DNA of 64,000 nucleotides from Farysia itapuensis (Eukaryota; Basidiomycota; Ustilaginomycetes; Ustilaginales; Ustilaginaceae): NCBI GenBank assembly GCA_023212645.1, contig JALBYC010000001.1:372001-436000 (forward strand). Reading direction: 5' to 3'. The position numbers and the translations under genes were made by a program. How positions within the stretch are numbered: the first letter of the stretch is position 1; every line of letters begins with the position of its first letter. Positions 55,627-64,000 of this stretch are shown here, in pieces. Below the pieces are notes generated by a model, which saw only the letters and a program-made list of their open reading frames with translations, did not search any database and was not told where the DNA came from.

Positions 55627-57544
55627 TTAATTAGCAAGATTCGAGGGATCAGGGCTGGGTAACGGATCGGGTATTTCTGTGTACGTTGCAACCTGTTGTA
55701 TGTCACAAGGCAATGTGGCGTATCATGGTCAGTCCAATGGCAACACTCACCAAAGTAAGGGGAACAAAACTTACGAGAAGGAGGGGAAGGCCGTGACGGG
55801 AGATTTTGGCTTCGAACGAAACAATGACTCTCTTGCGGATAATTGCAGGTGAGCCGTCCTGGCATACGGCGGAAGCGTCGTCGCGCGCCTCGCCGGACCG
55901 CGGGTCAAACGCTGGCGTATTGAAGAGCAACAAGGACCTGTCGACCTCGACCGTTGCTATTCGACTCGGAGGATTGCGTAGATTACCCATACACTCATCC
56001 CGGTAGAGCTTCCACAGCTCGACAGCATCGGCTTCGGTCACGGTCTGGAAGTGCGAGATCTGTCCACCCTCAAAGAGAGATTTGGGCAACTGCATCAGTT
56101 TGGCCATGTGTTCGTTTGCCGCATAGATCTCGCCCGTTCGTCGAGTGATAAAGGTGGGGACGGGGACGCAGTCCAGAACGTTTGCCTGGTAGTGATGCAC
56201 TAGACGTGCGAAGGATTGCTCGAGGTCGATCAACTCCTGCTCCGGTAGGCTGCGTGAGATGCTCAGTAGACGTGGTCGAAGCACAGCCAGCGTGCGGTCG
56301 ACTGACTCGCGAGACTGACGCGAATATCGCATCTGCATCCACATGGCCAATTTGGCAAAACCATACGTGTAGCTATACCCCTCCGACTGGGAAGTATCGT
56401 GAGCTCGACCAAACTCTTCTTGACTGGCGTGCGGCTTGGGAATCTTCAAACCTGAGCTTTGTAGGTACTGTTGTTGCTGTTGCTCTCGATGTGCGCCCGC
56501 TGAGGTAGGACGTAAGAGAGGATCATTACTGGACTGGCCGAGCTTGAATGGCGCGATGAGGAGCGAGGTCGGCTTGTCGCCAAAGATGTCGTTGAGGTCC
56601 GACTTGGAGGGACCCGCTTCGAGCATCTGGGACAAGACCTGTTGCGCAGGTGGGTCCAAATTACGATCCCACGCGGCCGTCTGTTCTGCCAGAGTGGTCG
56701 GAGAGAAAGGACGTATGGACGGAGGCGTGGCATAAGAGCGGGACGAGGACGCCACTGGACTTGGCTGCTGCTGACCCATGCTCGGATACGGTCGCTGACG
56801 CTGCATTGGCCTAGCGTAGCTGGACTCGGCCGGGCTGAGGAGGTGTGAGATGGGCATTGTCGGCTTGAACTCGGGATCCCTCGCTGAAGCTCCTGGAGCA
56901 CGTAGGGTAGCTGTTCGAGACGGAGAGGTGAGCGTGTCTACATCTGTAGGGTAGTCATGTTGCCGCTGTTTGCCATAGCTGCTCGAAGGCATAGGTGTGC
57001 CAGAGGACGATTTGCCAGATCCAGAGGCGGGTTCAGCATCTCGACAGAGGTCCGAGATACCACGTTTGATGCTATCAAGAGGGTGGGGGGTGGGGGAACG
57101 AGGGCGTCAGCATATAAGCGAGCAAGACAGGCATGACGCATGACGGGAAACTCACCATCTTTGACAGGGCCGGGCCTCTTCGCACGGCATGTGACTACGT
57201 TTGCAAAAGATGCAAGCTTTCTTGACCTTCTTGCGCGATTCTTTGCGGGCATTTTGCTGTTCGAGCGCGTGGTGTTGCTGCGTGAGATGATGCTGGGATA
57301 AGGAGGGATGAGATCGAGCATGTGACAGCATGTACTTGAACTGTTTTCTGCGCTTTCTCGACGGCTTGCTGGCTGATACGGAAGCTGAGGGTGAAGCACC
57401 ATTGGAGCTCAATTCATCGTGCGAGGTGCCTTGTCGAGGTTCTGCTCGATCGTATTCGCGCTGCTTGCCCGTAGCGCGCTGCGATGGACTAGACGAGCGA
57501 CGCTGGCTCGAGGACGGGTCGTGATCTGAGCGAATTGGCTCCAT
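55627..57544 (-). CDS. Zn2Cys6-PAS transcription factor, Ert1/AcuK/Rds2 type
   Basis: I read three exons, 57544-57156, 57071-55775 and 55692-55627. The introns are 84 nt (GTGAGT..GATAG) and 82 nt (GTAAGT..CAACAG), and the product is 583 aa. Splicing of intron 1 creates the fifth cysteine: C111-x2-C114-x6-C121-x5-C127-x2-C130-x8-C139, in CIFCKRSHMPCEEARPCQRC and IKRGISDLC. This is the AcuK/Ert1 form of the zinc cluster. A polar linker follows with a conserved patch (QEEFGRAHDTSQSEGYSYTYGFAKLAMWMQ) and then a PAS-like domain (DCVPVPTFITRRTGEIYAANEHMAKLM..). Relatives control gluconeogenesis and ethanol or acetate use. If the last intron is retained, the frame ends at 55703 with a hydrophobic tail instead. 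Confidence 0.87.
57081..57104 (+). other. G-rich tract with G-quadruplex potential inside intron 1 of the Ert1-like gene
   Basis: On the plus strand the G runs are G3, G6, G5 and G3, separated by 1, 1 and 5 bases. On the transcribed RNA it is C-rich and forms the polypyrimidine tract before the 3' splice site. Confidence 0.6.
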
Positions 57545-58703
57545 GATGATCTACGAGAAAGGAAGATGGCAAGAAATGCATACGGACCGTCTTCTACAGT
57601 ACAATAAGAGAAAGACAGAGTAAAAAACTCAGATGGCAAGAGCCAAACTGCCAAAAGGAGCCAAGAGAGGGGTAGCGAGCTGATCAGCTGGGAGAGTGAC
57701 CTGTGTCGGAGCCCGAAGACTAGAGGATGCCGAAGACTGGGAGAGACAATTTGCCGACCGACAGGCTCAGAGACACGACTAGAGCAGGATTGGCGGAAAT
57801 GCAGAACAACCGTCATGAACGCTTAGAGCGGCAAGAGGGAGCGCCAGGCAGCGATAGTTCCGATGGGAGGAGCACATGCATGAGAGTGACGGAATAACGT
57901 TGGATCCGGTCCATCCTCATTCCCGCCAGACTGGGCGAGGCCACTGGGCGGACGGCAGGCGGAGCCGACCATTCACATTGCGGTTGTGTTGCACGAGCTG
58001 TTGAACAAAGTTTTCATGCAAGTCGATGTTTGCATGAAAAGCTAGGCGGGCGGACCTTGATATGCAACATTGTCTGTGCCATGGTAACAAACACCTTCAC
58101 TGAATTCCTGCCCGACAAAGCAGTTGAACGTGTTGCACACACTCTTCGGCTCCAGCCTCGGTCCCAAACTCTTGTGCCCAAACTCAAACTCAATTCCCCC
58201 GCCCTTACCGTTCTAGTCGCCATAGATCGCCTGCGTATCCCGTTCCTGTTGCTCGGGTCTTCGGATCAACCTGAGCTTGGCACCTTTCCCGTCGTCAGCG
58301 CGTGGAGCATTGCGTCAGTGAGATGCCTAGTTACCCGTCGGGTTCCATGCAATTTGCAATACGATCTCGGATTTTTCTCTTGCTTTTCCGAGCTTTACCG
58401 ATCTTTTCTCGACTCCGCCCGCTAGTATCGGCAATCTCTTGCTGTCTTGCACTCTGACTGCTGGCTTGTTTTGGATCTCCGAGCAGCCTGTTGGCCGAGT
58501 GCATCTACCCGGTCAACTCTGGCATTTCCTGGTCACTGCCAAACCGGCTTTTGTCAAAGTTTATTATTCAGCCGTGCAGTCGGCCCGACGTGAGCATGTG
58601 TCCATCTCACTGTGCATGACCGCCAACCACGGGCCTTGTTCGGTGTACATCGGTGTATTTAAGCTTTCACAGTTTCACAGCGTTGTAGTGCTGACATTGG
58701 GGT
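57545..58703. other. Long intergenic region upstream of the Ert1-like gene
   Basis: No gene is supported in 1159 bp. Two frames (58030-58425 and 58439-58861, plus strand) have no recognisable domain, and the second runs into PPM1 antisense. An 11-bp perfect inverted repeat is at 58011-58040. The length of the region, exceptional for this compact window, suggests a large regulatory promoter or a long 5' UTR of the Ert1-like regulator. Confidence 0.5.
58011..58040. repeat. 11-bp perfect inverted repeat
   Basis: The arms are TTTTCATGCAA (58011-58021) and TTGCATGAAAA (58030-58040), with an 8-nt loop. Confidence 0.85.
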
Positions 58704-59844
58704 CTAACAGATATGTAGCAAATAGTAATGCCGCAGAAGCATCTCGAGCTCTTCCACCTCGTCCAGGCCTTCTAGGCGCGACAGTCTGCCGAAACATGTC
58801 AGCTTACGCTCTACCAGCTTTGCACGAGCCAGGAAAGACTTACCTCGTGCGCTGCTGTTGATCGAGCGATTGCCAGATGGCAAACAGGCTAGATGATGTG
58901 GAGGTATGCGACCTCGGCGTCGGGAAACGCTTGACTTGCGAAGCCATACTAGGGTATGCGTGCGCTCCTGGAAGCGAGAGATGCCGCGCTTCCAAGTTTT
59001 GAAGCATCACTCCGCCAAAGCGCGTCACTTCTGAACCATCTGCATCGCCCGTGAGACCAATGTCGTACACTACAGCCTGCATTTGAGGAAATCGGCGCGA
59101 TAGCCAGGCTATCAACGAGTCTCCCGATCGTCCATCCATGTAGGACAATACACATTCAAACAGCACTAGTGTGGGTAATGCCGAGTCGAGCATGCCAAAC
59201 ACGCGTTCCGCCTCTGCGGCTTGCAAAGGTAAAAGTCGTACATCTGCTGCACGTAGCGAATAGGTAGTCGACGACATATCGTTCTCGCCACTGTCCACTG
59301 CCTCGTGGAGAAAGGAGCGAAGAAGCGCACTCTTGCCAATGCGGGACAGCTTCTGACGCGTATTTTCAGCAAAGTCAATCTCGAGGTAGTGTGCCAAGTG
59401 CTTGGACAGCGACTCTGAAGACCTGATACGCCAGTACCGACTATCGCTCCCTGCTCCAATGGACACAATCTGCACTGGCGTCTGTGTTTCTGTCAGAAAC
59501 TGTTCGACAATGGCGTCGATCTGAGAGCATCGCAGATACGTGCCGATATTGATGAGCGGTGATCTGCGTGAGACGCTTGATGCCGGGACTGAAAATTCGT
59601 GTGTGTATGGTTCAGCTGGTAGATAGCCCAGTCTGAGTGCTGAGAGGCGCGAGATCAGCGCATCTGAATCAGTCTGTCGGACAGCATCGTCAACGGTGCT
59701 GCCACGTGCAGCAGACTGGGCTGCTACAGTTCGACTGCGTGGCGCACCCAGTGACAGACCCTTGGTGGCGTTGGCAGCAGATGGTTTCGGAGTTAGGCTG
59801 GATCGCTGATCGTCCGACGTCGCGAGTGGATCGCGCAACGGCAT
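58704..59844 (-). CDS. PPM1: Leucine carboxyl methyltransferase (PPM1/LCMT1)
   Basis: I read two exons, 59844-58844 and 58785-58704, around a 58-nt intron (GTAAGT..CGGCAG), giving 360 aa. The start is the ATG at 59844 (MPLRDPLATSDDQRSS); the upstream in-frame start is TTG. SAM-dependent features are RSPLINIGTYLRC, VQIVSIGAGSDSRYWRI, YLEIDF, and TLVLFECVLSYM. Removing the intron adds the conserved end LSRLEGLDEVEELEMLL followed by RHYYLLHIC, the typical LCMT1 C-terminus; without splicing the protein stops after QQQRTR. PPM1 methylates the C-terminal leucine of the PP2A catalytic subunit and so controls which B subunits bind. The N-terminal ~50 residues are variable. Confidence 0.92.
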
Positions 59845-60046
59845 CGTTCCCGGCACAGCTTCGTACCACGAGAACGGCGTTTCGCAAGTTCGCAAGATGC
59901 AAGATGAAGGGTCCAACGGTGTTAGTCGTGAGTTGCACAGATACAAAACCCGGCCGGGAATGCTGCGAAATTGCGCTCGGTCTCCACTTTTTGACGTGAT
60001 GAATGCAAAGCCGCACAGAAACGGAGCTCGGCTTTAAGAACGCAGA

Positions 60047-60052
60047 TATATA
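60047..60052 (+). promoter_or_regulatory. TATA box of the CmcJ/AsaB-like gene
   Basis: TATATA lies 61 bp upstream of the ATG at 60113. Confidence 0.5.
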
Positions 60053-60112
60053 CCCCTCACCCCGCAAGCATGTAGGGCAGCAAGTGACAAGCATCTTAAT
60101 TTCTCATCAGCT

Positions 60113-61006
60113 ATGACTGCCACCGTATCTGCAAAGATCAACTACCTCTCTCGCAGTGTCGAGAAGCCTTATACCTACCTGTACGAGCCTCCGGACGGCA
60201 AGTGGAACAACCATGTCTACGACTCACCTTATGTCAACATCACCGACTTGCGTGGCACCGACGAAGCCCAGCGCGAGAAACTTGGATTTACCACCAAGGA
60301 GGCAGGCTTTGAAATCATCCAGGGCTTTGGTCAGCCTGAGACTGCCGAAGCTTGGGCTGCTGCCAAGTGGGACGAAGAGGGTTGGCTCGAACAGGTCTAC
60401 TACCGCGATCTCGATCACCTGCTCAAGAAGAAGCTCGGCGTGACCAGTACTTTGGTCTTTGACCACACCGTCCGAAAGCGTCGCACAGTCGATACTGAGA
60501 ATCTGCCAGACGATCCCAACAACCGCAAGCCGGTCCAGTTTGCCCATTCGGACCAATCGCGCAAAGCGGGCGAGAACCGAATCCTGAAGCATCTGGGACA
60601 AGAGACGCTCGACCGTGTCAAGAGGGGCGAGCTTCATGCTCAGCTCATCAACGTTTGGCGTCCGTTGCGAGGTGAAGCGTGGGACACTCCGCTGGCCGTC
60701 GCTGACTCACGAACCGTGTCGCGCGGCGAGAACGGCAATCCGCCCGACTGGCGTGAAACGGAACTACGCTACCCAACCTGGTCCGGTGAGACACTCTCGA
60801 TCCACCCCAACCCTGCTCACCGTTGGTACTACCACTCTGGTCTCGACACTCAACATGCCATTCTGCTCAAGTGCTACGACAGCGCCACCGAGACGCGAAC
60901 GCCGCACACTGCCTTTACCGATCCGACTACGCCGCCCGATGCCGAGCCCCGATGGAGTGTCGAGGCGCGTGTTCTCACCATCACTGACCCTGCGCTCCAA
61001 AAATAG
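60113..61006 (+). CDS. CmcJ/AsaB/GA4-desaturase-like putative oxidoreductase
   Basis: The protein has 297 aa, with no signal peptide, no membrane segment and no intron. The layout YLSRSVEKPYTYLYEPPDGKWNNHVYD, FEIIQGFGQPETAEAWAAAKWD, VFDHTVRKRR, PVQFAHSDQS, AQLINVWRPLRGEAWDTPLAVADSRTV and HRWYYHSGLDTQHAILLKCYDS is that of the fungal AsaB/CmcJ family. Members are related to the cephamycin 7-alpha-methoxylase partner CmcJ and to gibberellin desaturase-like enzymes. They are often found in secondary-metabolite clusters, but neighbours here are housekeeping genes. An HxD and a later His are present (HSD, YYHSG), compatible with a non-haem iron site, but activity is unknown. A TATA box suggests regulated expression. 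Confidence 0.85.
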   Translation: MTATVSAKINYLSRSVEKPYTYLYEPPDGKWNNHVYDSPYVNITDLRGTDEAQREKLGFTTKEAGFEIIQGFGQPETAEAWAAAKWDEEGWLEQVYYRDLDHLLKKKLGVTSTLVFDHTVRKRRTVDTENLPDDPNNRKPVQFAHSDQSRKAGENRILKHLGQETLDRVKRGELHAQLINVWRPLRGEAWDTPLAVADSRTVSRGENGNPPDWRETELRYPTWSGETLSIHPNPAHRWYYHSGLDTQHAILLKCYDSATETRTPHTAFTDPTTPPDAEPRWSVEARVLTITDPALQK

Positions 61007-61122
61007 TTTTCCTTTTTTCTGTTTGTACTGTTAGACTCGTTAATATTGCCTCCACATCTCTGTTTTGCAGCTCGTCATCGTCTGGGTTAGAGCAGAGCAC
61101 ACGTCTACCATCTGAAGAGCAA

Positions 61123-62214
61123 ATGAGCACCCGTATGGCTCCCAAGAGGGCAGCTAGTAGGCTGCCTTTGGGTCTCAAGCCGTATCATGTAGTCTTTGTC
61201 GTCTATTTCTCCTCCATCGTCCTGCTAGGCACTGTATACAGTCTTGCGTATGGTACCCATCTGCAGAATCTGAACCGGGGCTCCTCTTTCCCACTCACCT
61301 CTGGGCTAGAACAATCCATCCCGAGCTCGGACACCGGTGCAGGCTCCACTCTACCCCCAATTCCACCGACGGTACTGCAGCCCAACCATGCTCTGACTTA
61401 CTGGGCAAACCGCAAAAACATTGTCAATCGGCTCTTTGTCAAGCAAGCTTGGCTATGGACATCCATCGCCTGGCTGTTGCAGCTCTTCTTCCTTCGACTT
61501 ATCCCGAGCAGTACGTCCATCAACAAGAAGATTGATGACTCGCGCGATGCGGCGGACCGGGCGGAGAGCGTTGCTGCAGAGCAGGCTACCGTTGGATCGC
61601 CCGTGTCAATCTCTGTGCTCCGCTACCTTGTAGCCACGAGCACGTGGCTCCTCTTTGCCAACTGGTTCTTCGGCCCACCGCTTACTGAGAGGATTCTGAC
61701 GGCGACTGGTGCCGTTTGCGTGCCATCGACGGACCCGTCAGCGCCAGTAGAACAGCTTTACTGCAGAACTCGATCCCCCCTCTCCCCGCAAGACTACCCG
61801 GCCTTGTTCGCCGGCTCGAAAGCCAGCTCGCTCTCGAGTCACAGCATCCGCGCTATCTGGAAGGGCGGACACGACATCTCGGGTCACACGTTCATCATGG
61901 TACTCTCCTCCCTCTTTTTGCTGCAGGAAATTGCGCCCTACCTCCCCTGGTTCTTGTCCAGCTTCCTACCCGCTTCGCTCCTCCATCAGCTCTTTCCGCA
62001 AAAGACATGGGCTCGGGTTGCAACAAACCCGTTCGCCTCTACAGCGTCCACAGCGCTCAAGGCACGAGTGGCAATCATGTTCACCGTAGCTCTTCTCGCC
62101 TTGTGGAGTTGGATGCTGCTCAATACAGCCATCTATTTTCATACCCCACAGGAGAAGATCTCGGGCCTGGTCGTCGCCTTGCTCGGCTGGGCTGTCTTGC
62201 CCAAATCCAACTAA
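61123..62214 (+). CDS. FIT family ER protein (FIT2/SCS3/YFT2-like acyl-CoA diphosphatase)
   Basis: The protein has 363 aa with about six hydrophobic spans (YHVVFVVYFSSIVLLGTVYSLAYG, AWLWTSIAWLLQLFFLRLI, YLVATSTWLLFANWFFG, FIMVLSSLFLLQEIAPYLPWFL, ARVAIMFTVALLALWSWMLLNTAIYF). The FIT signature KGGHDISGHTFI lies at about residues 247-258. A second His stands in IYFHTPQEKISG, with the spacing of the two catalytic His residues of FIT2. FIT proteins cleave acyl-CoA in the ER and are needed for lipid-droplet budding and normal ER membrane. Length and topology are usual for fungal SCS3 homologues. It is convergent with the PEX11-like gene (77 bp). Confidence 0.92.
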   Translation: MSTRMAPKRAASRLPLGLKPYHVVFVVYFSSIVLLGTVYSLAYGTHLQNLNRGSSFPLTSGLEQSIPSSDTGAGSTLPPIPPTVLQPNHALTYWANRKNIVNRLFVKQAWLWTSIAWLLQLFFLRLIPSSTSINKKIDDSRDAADRAESVAAEQATVGSPVSISVLRYLVATSTWLLFANWFFGPPLTERILTATGAVCVPSTDPSAPVEQLYCRTRSPLSPQDYPALFAGSKASSLSSHSIRAIWKGGHDISGHTFIMVLSSLFLLQEIAPYLPWFLSSFLPASLLHQLFPQKTWARVATNPFASTASTALKARVAIMFTVALLALWSWMLLNTAIYFHTPQEKISGLVVALLGWAVLPKSN

Positions 62215-62291
62215 ACACTGCATCCTCACGGACACCAATAAATAGACTTTGTTGTAGGAATGGGTATAAGAGGTTGCTTGCGTATTTCAGA

Positions 62292-63932
62292 TCACAATGG
62301 GGCAGAGCGTGCGGTAGGAGGGGTAAGAGTAGACCAGAGATTGGATAGACGGAGCGTGCTGGATAAGAATCCGGACCATGCTTCGACGCCTTCCTTCTCC
62401 GTCGTCGGCGCCAGGGTCTCGTAGACGAGGAAGACGGTTTCGGACCACGCAGCGAGACTGAGCCATGAATTGGATCGTATTTTGCGCCGGGCACTACGAA
62501 GGTCGCTTTCGGCGCGAAGCAGAGATCTCTCGCTCGTCTTGAGCAGAGGTCCGGGTGAGAGGGAGCGATGATGACCACGTCCACGAGTATCAAGACTGCT
62601 CTCGCTCTCGCTGTCCCCACCGTTGTCTTCGTAGTCGTCGTTGTCATCGTCGAGATCTTGCACTGTGCGGTTGATGTCTGACCCAAGACTTTGCAAAGAC
62701 GACGGAGCAGTAGGAGTGGAAGGGCGCTGTCGTGATGACTGGCGCACGATTTTGGCCGGGTCATGTTTGCGATGGGAGATGGCATCGTCAAGCTGGATCT
62801 GGGTGCCGGCGAGGTGGGATGCCCAGCCGATCTTGTCGTTGGCGCGAAGGATACGTCGATGTGCCGAGCGCACGTCGACACGCAACTGCCTTCGTTCCCA
62901 CCGAAGCGTCAAGAGGGACAGCAAGATGGAGCAGAGTGAAAAGACGATCCCCAGCCGTTCTATGCCGCGTCTTCGCCGTCTCGAGAGAAGCAGTACGGAA
63001 GCTATACGCGAGTAGGATGACGCAGACGAGGAGCTGGCGGGCGTTCGTGGTGAAGTGGCAAGTTGCACCAGTCGCTCAACTCCAACAGCTCGCCAGAACA
63101 GACCCCCGCCGGCAAGAAAGGCAGCAACCTCGCAAGCCTCACCCATCGTGCCCAACGTCTCTGACGCAAATTCGAGCGTCGGCAGCGTCCACCACTGCCG
63201 CCAGGATGACACAACTCCCCTGTCCTCGGGCAAAGGCATCCCATCAGCGTCAAAAAGTGCACTGCTTTCGGGCTGGAGCCACGGGAACTTCTCAACATTC
63301 TGCTCGCGATCGGCTGCAATCTGCACAGGCTCTTCGCCAGTCAGCGCAGCCTGTGCCTGTTCGCGCTGTTGCTTGAAGCGCTTGGAGTTGACCAGATTCT
63401 GTTTGGCCCAGTGGTCCATAGCTGCCTGTGTCCCGTTGGTGATCCATCGCGCAATCAAAATCACCCGACGAAAGCTGTCGATGCCTTCGCCCACTGTGTA
63501 GATCCTCTGCATTGTGGCCGAGCGAAGCGCGCGAGGAAACGCAGTGGCTAACAGAGCGCCTGCCGGTCTGAGCGCTGCTTGGAAGTACGTTTTGGGAGTG
63601 GGGAAGCGAAGGGAAGAGTGAAGTAGGAGAACGAGAGAATGCGAGAGCTGAAGCATCTGCTCGCGACCTTCCCATGTTTTGAGCAGCTTGATCAGGATAC
63701 CACGCCGTCTACGCTGCAATTTGGCTGCTCTTGGTGGGAGCTTTGGCCATGGACTCGAGAGGATTGCACTGGCGCGACTGCTGGAGACGGCCCGCGAGTG
63801 CGAGGCACTAGGCGGGACCGAGTTGAGAAGTCGCAAGAGGCCTTCCTTTTCCTGCCGCGCGCCTTCATCTTCCGTCTGCTCAGACTGGTTCGTCACGTCT
63901 CCTGCTACTTGCTCGCTCTCGGTAGCAGCCAT
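62292..63932 (-). CDS. PEX11-like peroxisomal membrane protein (N-terminus uncertain, near window edge)
   Basis: The protein has 546 aa if the ATG at 63932 (MAATESEQVAGD) is used. The same frame stays open to the right window edge with a GTG at 63989, so more N-terminal sequence may lie outside. After an acidic start, the segment KLLKTWEGREQMLQLSHSLVLLLHSSL..ALRSATMQRIYTVGEGIDSFRRVILIARWI resembles the start of PEX11 (GRDK..RLxQY..). EVAAFLAGGGLFWRAVGVERLVQLA follows, and RANDKIGWASHLAG and the late KIRSNSWLSLAAWSETVFLVYE..LSSTLRLSNLW resemble the PEX11 C-terminal half. It is about twice the usual PEX11 length because of Ser/Arg-rich insertions (about 340-480). Peroxisome division is the family role; the call is moderate. 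Confidence 0.5.
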   Translation of the reverse strand: MAATESEQVAGDVTNQSEQTEDEGARQEKEGLLRLLNSVPPSASHSRAVSSSRASAILSSPWPKLPPRAAKLQRRRRGILIKLLKTWEGREQMLQLSHSLVLLLHSSLRFPTPKTYFQAALRPAGALLATAFPRALRSATMQRIYTVGEGIDSFRRVILIARWITNGTQAAMDHWAKQNLVNSKRFKQQREQAQAALTGEEPVQIAADREQNVEKFPWLQPESSALFDADGMPLPEDRGVVSSWRQWWTLPTLEFASETLGTMGEACEVAAFLAGGGLFWRAVGVERLVQLATSPRTPASSSSASSYSRIASVLLLSRRRRRGIERLGIVFSLCSILLSLLTLRWERRQLRVDVRSAHRRILRANDKIGWASHLAGTQIQLDDAISHRKHDPAKIVRQSSRQRPSTPTAPSSLQSLGSDINRTVQDLDDDNDDYEDNGGDSESESSLDTRGRGHHRSLSPGPLLKTSERSLLRAESDLRSARRKIRSNSWLSLAAWSETVFLVYETLAPTTEKEGVEAWSGFLSSTLRLSNLWSTLTPPTARSAPL

Positions 63933-64000
63933 ATCAAAAGAGTCATCACCGTCCAGCGCGTCGTCAGCAGCGTTCAGACGCTGAGGCACAAATGTGGTAA

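Noticed and set aside
58030..58425. 131-codon plus-strand frame in the promoter of the Ert1-like gene
   Set aside because: No domain, signal peptide or codon bias like the neighbours; it begins inside a hairpin arm.

Overview
This window looks like nuclear chromosomal DNA of a basidiomycete fungus, most likely a smut or related anamorphic yeast (Ustilaginales). The reasons are gene content that is entirely eukaryotic and fungal, dense packing, long intron-free reading frames with strong C/G third-position bias, a few short GT-AG introns (58-102 nt), and long serine/proline/histidine-rich tails. The species was not identified. No transposon, rRNA, tRNA or CRISPR was seen. I annotate 31 protein genes: one is cut by the left edge, and one on the right edge may lose its N-terminus. 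Left third (1-21 kb): the C-terminal part of a Cre1/Mig1-like regulator; an extradiol (DODA-type) dioxygenase convergent with an Mcp2/ADCK1-type UbiB kinase; a soluble fumarate reductase with a cytochrome b5 tail; NFU1 divergent from mitochondrial enoyl-CoA hydratase; a gamma-tubulin complex protein divergent from the DNA polymerase delta small subunit; an F-box protein; and the ribosome-assembly factor TSR1. Middle (21-46 kb): an ORM sphingolipid regulator divergent from phosphoacetylglucosamine mutase; a LEU5-type carrier; an APQ12-like membrane protein divergent from a Sec14/PITP + HAD phosphatase fusion; a MARVEL-like membrane protein; YJU2; a 103-residue 4E-BP-like translational repressor; an oxodicarboxylate carrier; RAD52; a Kin4/KfsA-type kinase; an FMP46-like thioredoxin-fold protein divergent from an F-box/beta-propeller protein; and WBP1/OST48 divergent from NKAP. 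Right part (46-64 kb): DPH6 divergent from the SUV3 helicase; a fungal LrgA/LrgB (PLGG1-like) membrane protein; an Ert1/AcuK-type Zn2Cys6-PAS regulator; the PP2A leucine carboxyl methyltransferase PPM1; a CmcJ/AsaB-like oxidoreductase; a FIT2/SCS3-type ER protein; and a PEX11-like protein. The genes are mostly housekeeping and show no biosynthetic cluster. They share functional themes: mitochondria (NFU1, ECH, Mcp2, SUV3, carriers), carbon-source control (Cre1-like, Ert1-like), ER lipid and glycan metabolism (ORM, FIT2, WBP1, AGM1) and possible TOR outputs (the 4E-BP-like protein, and ORM with an RxRxxS site). Divergent gene pairs share short promoters of about 160-290 bp, and convergent pairs end within 3-80 bp of each other. 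The two most unusual genes are the 4E-BP-like protein at 32003-32314 and the Sec14-HAD phosphatase fusion at 26412-28355.
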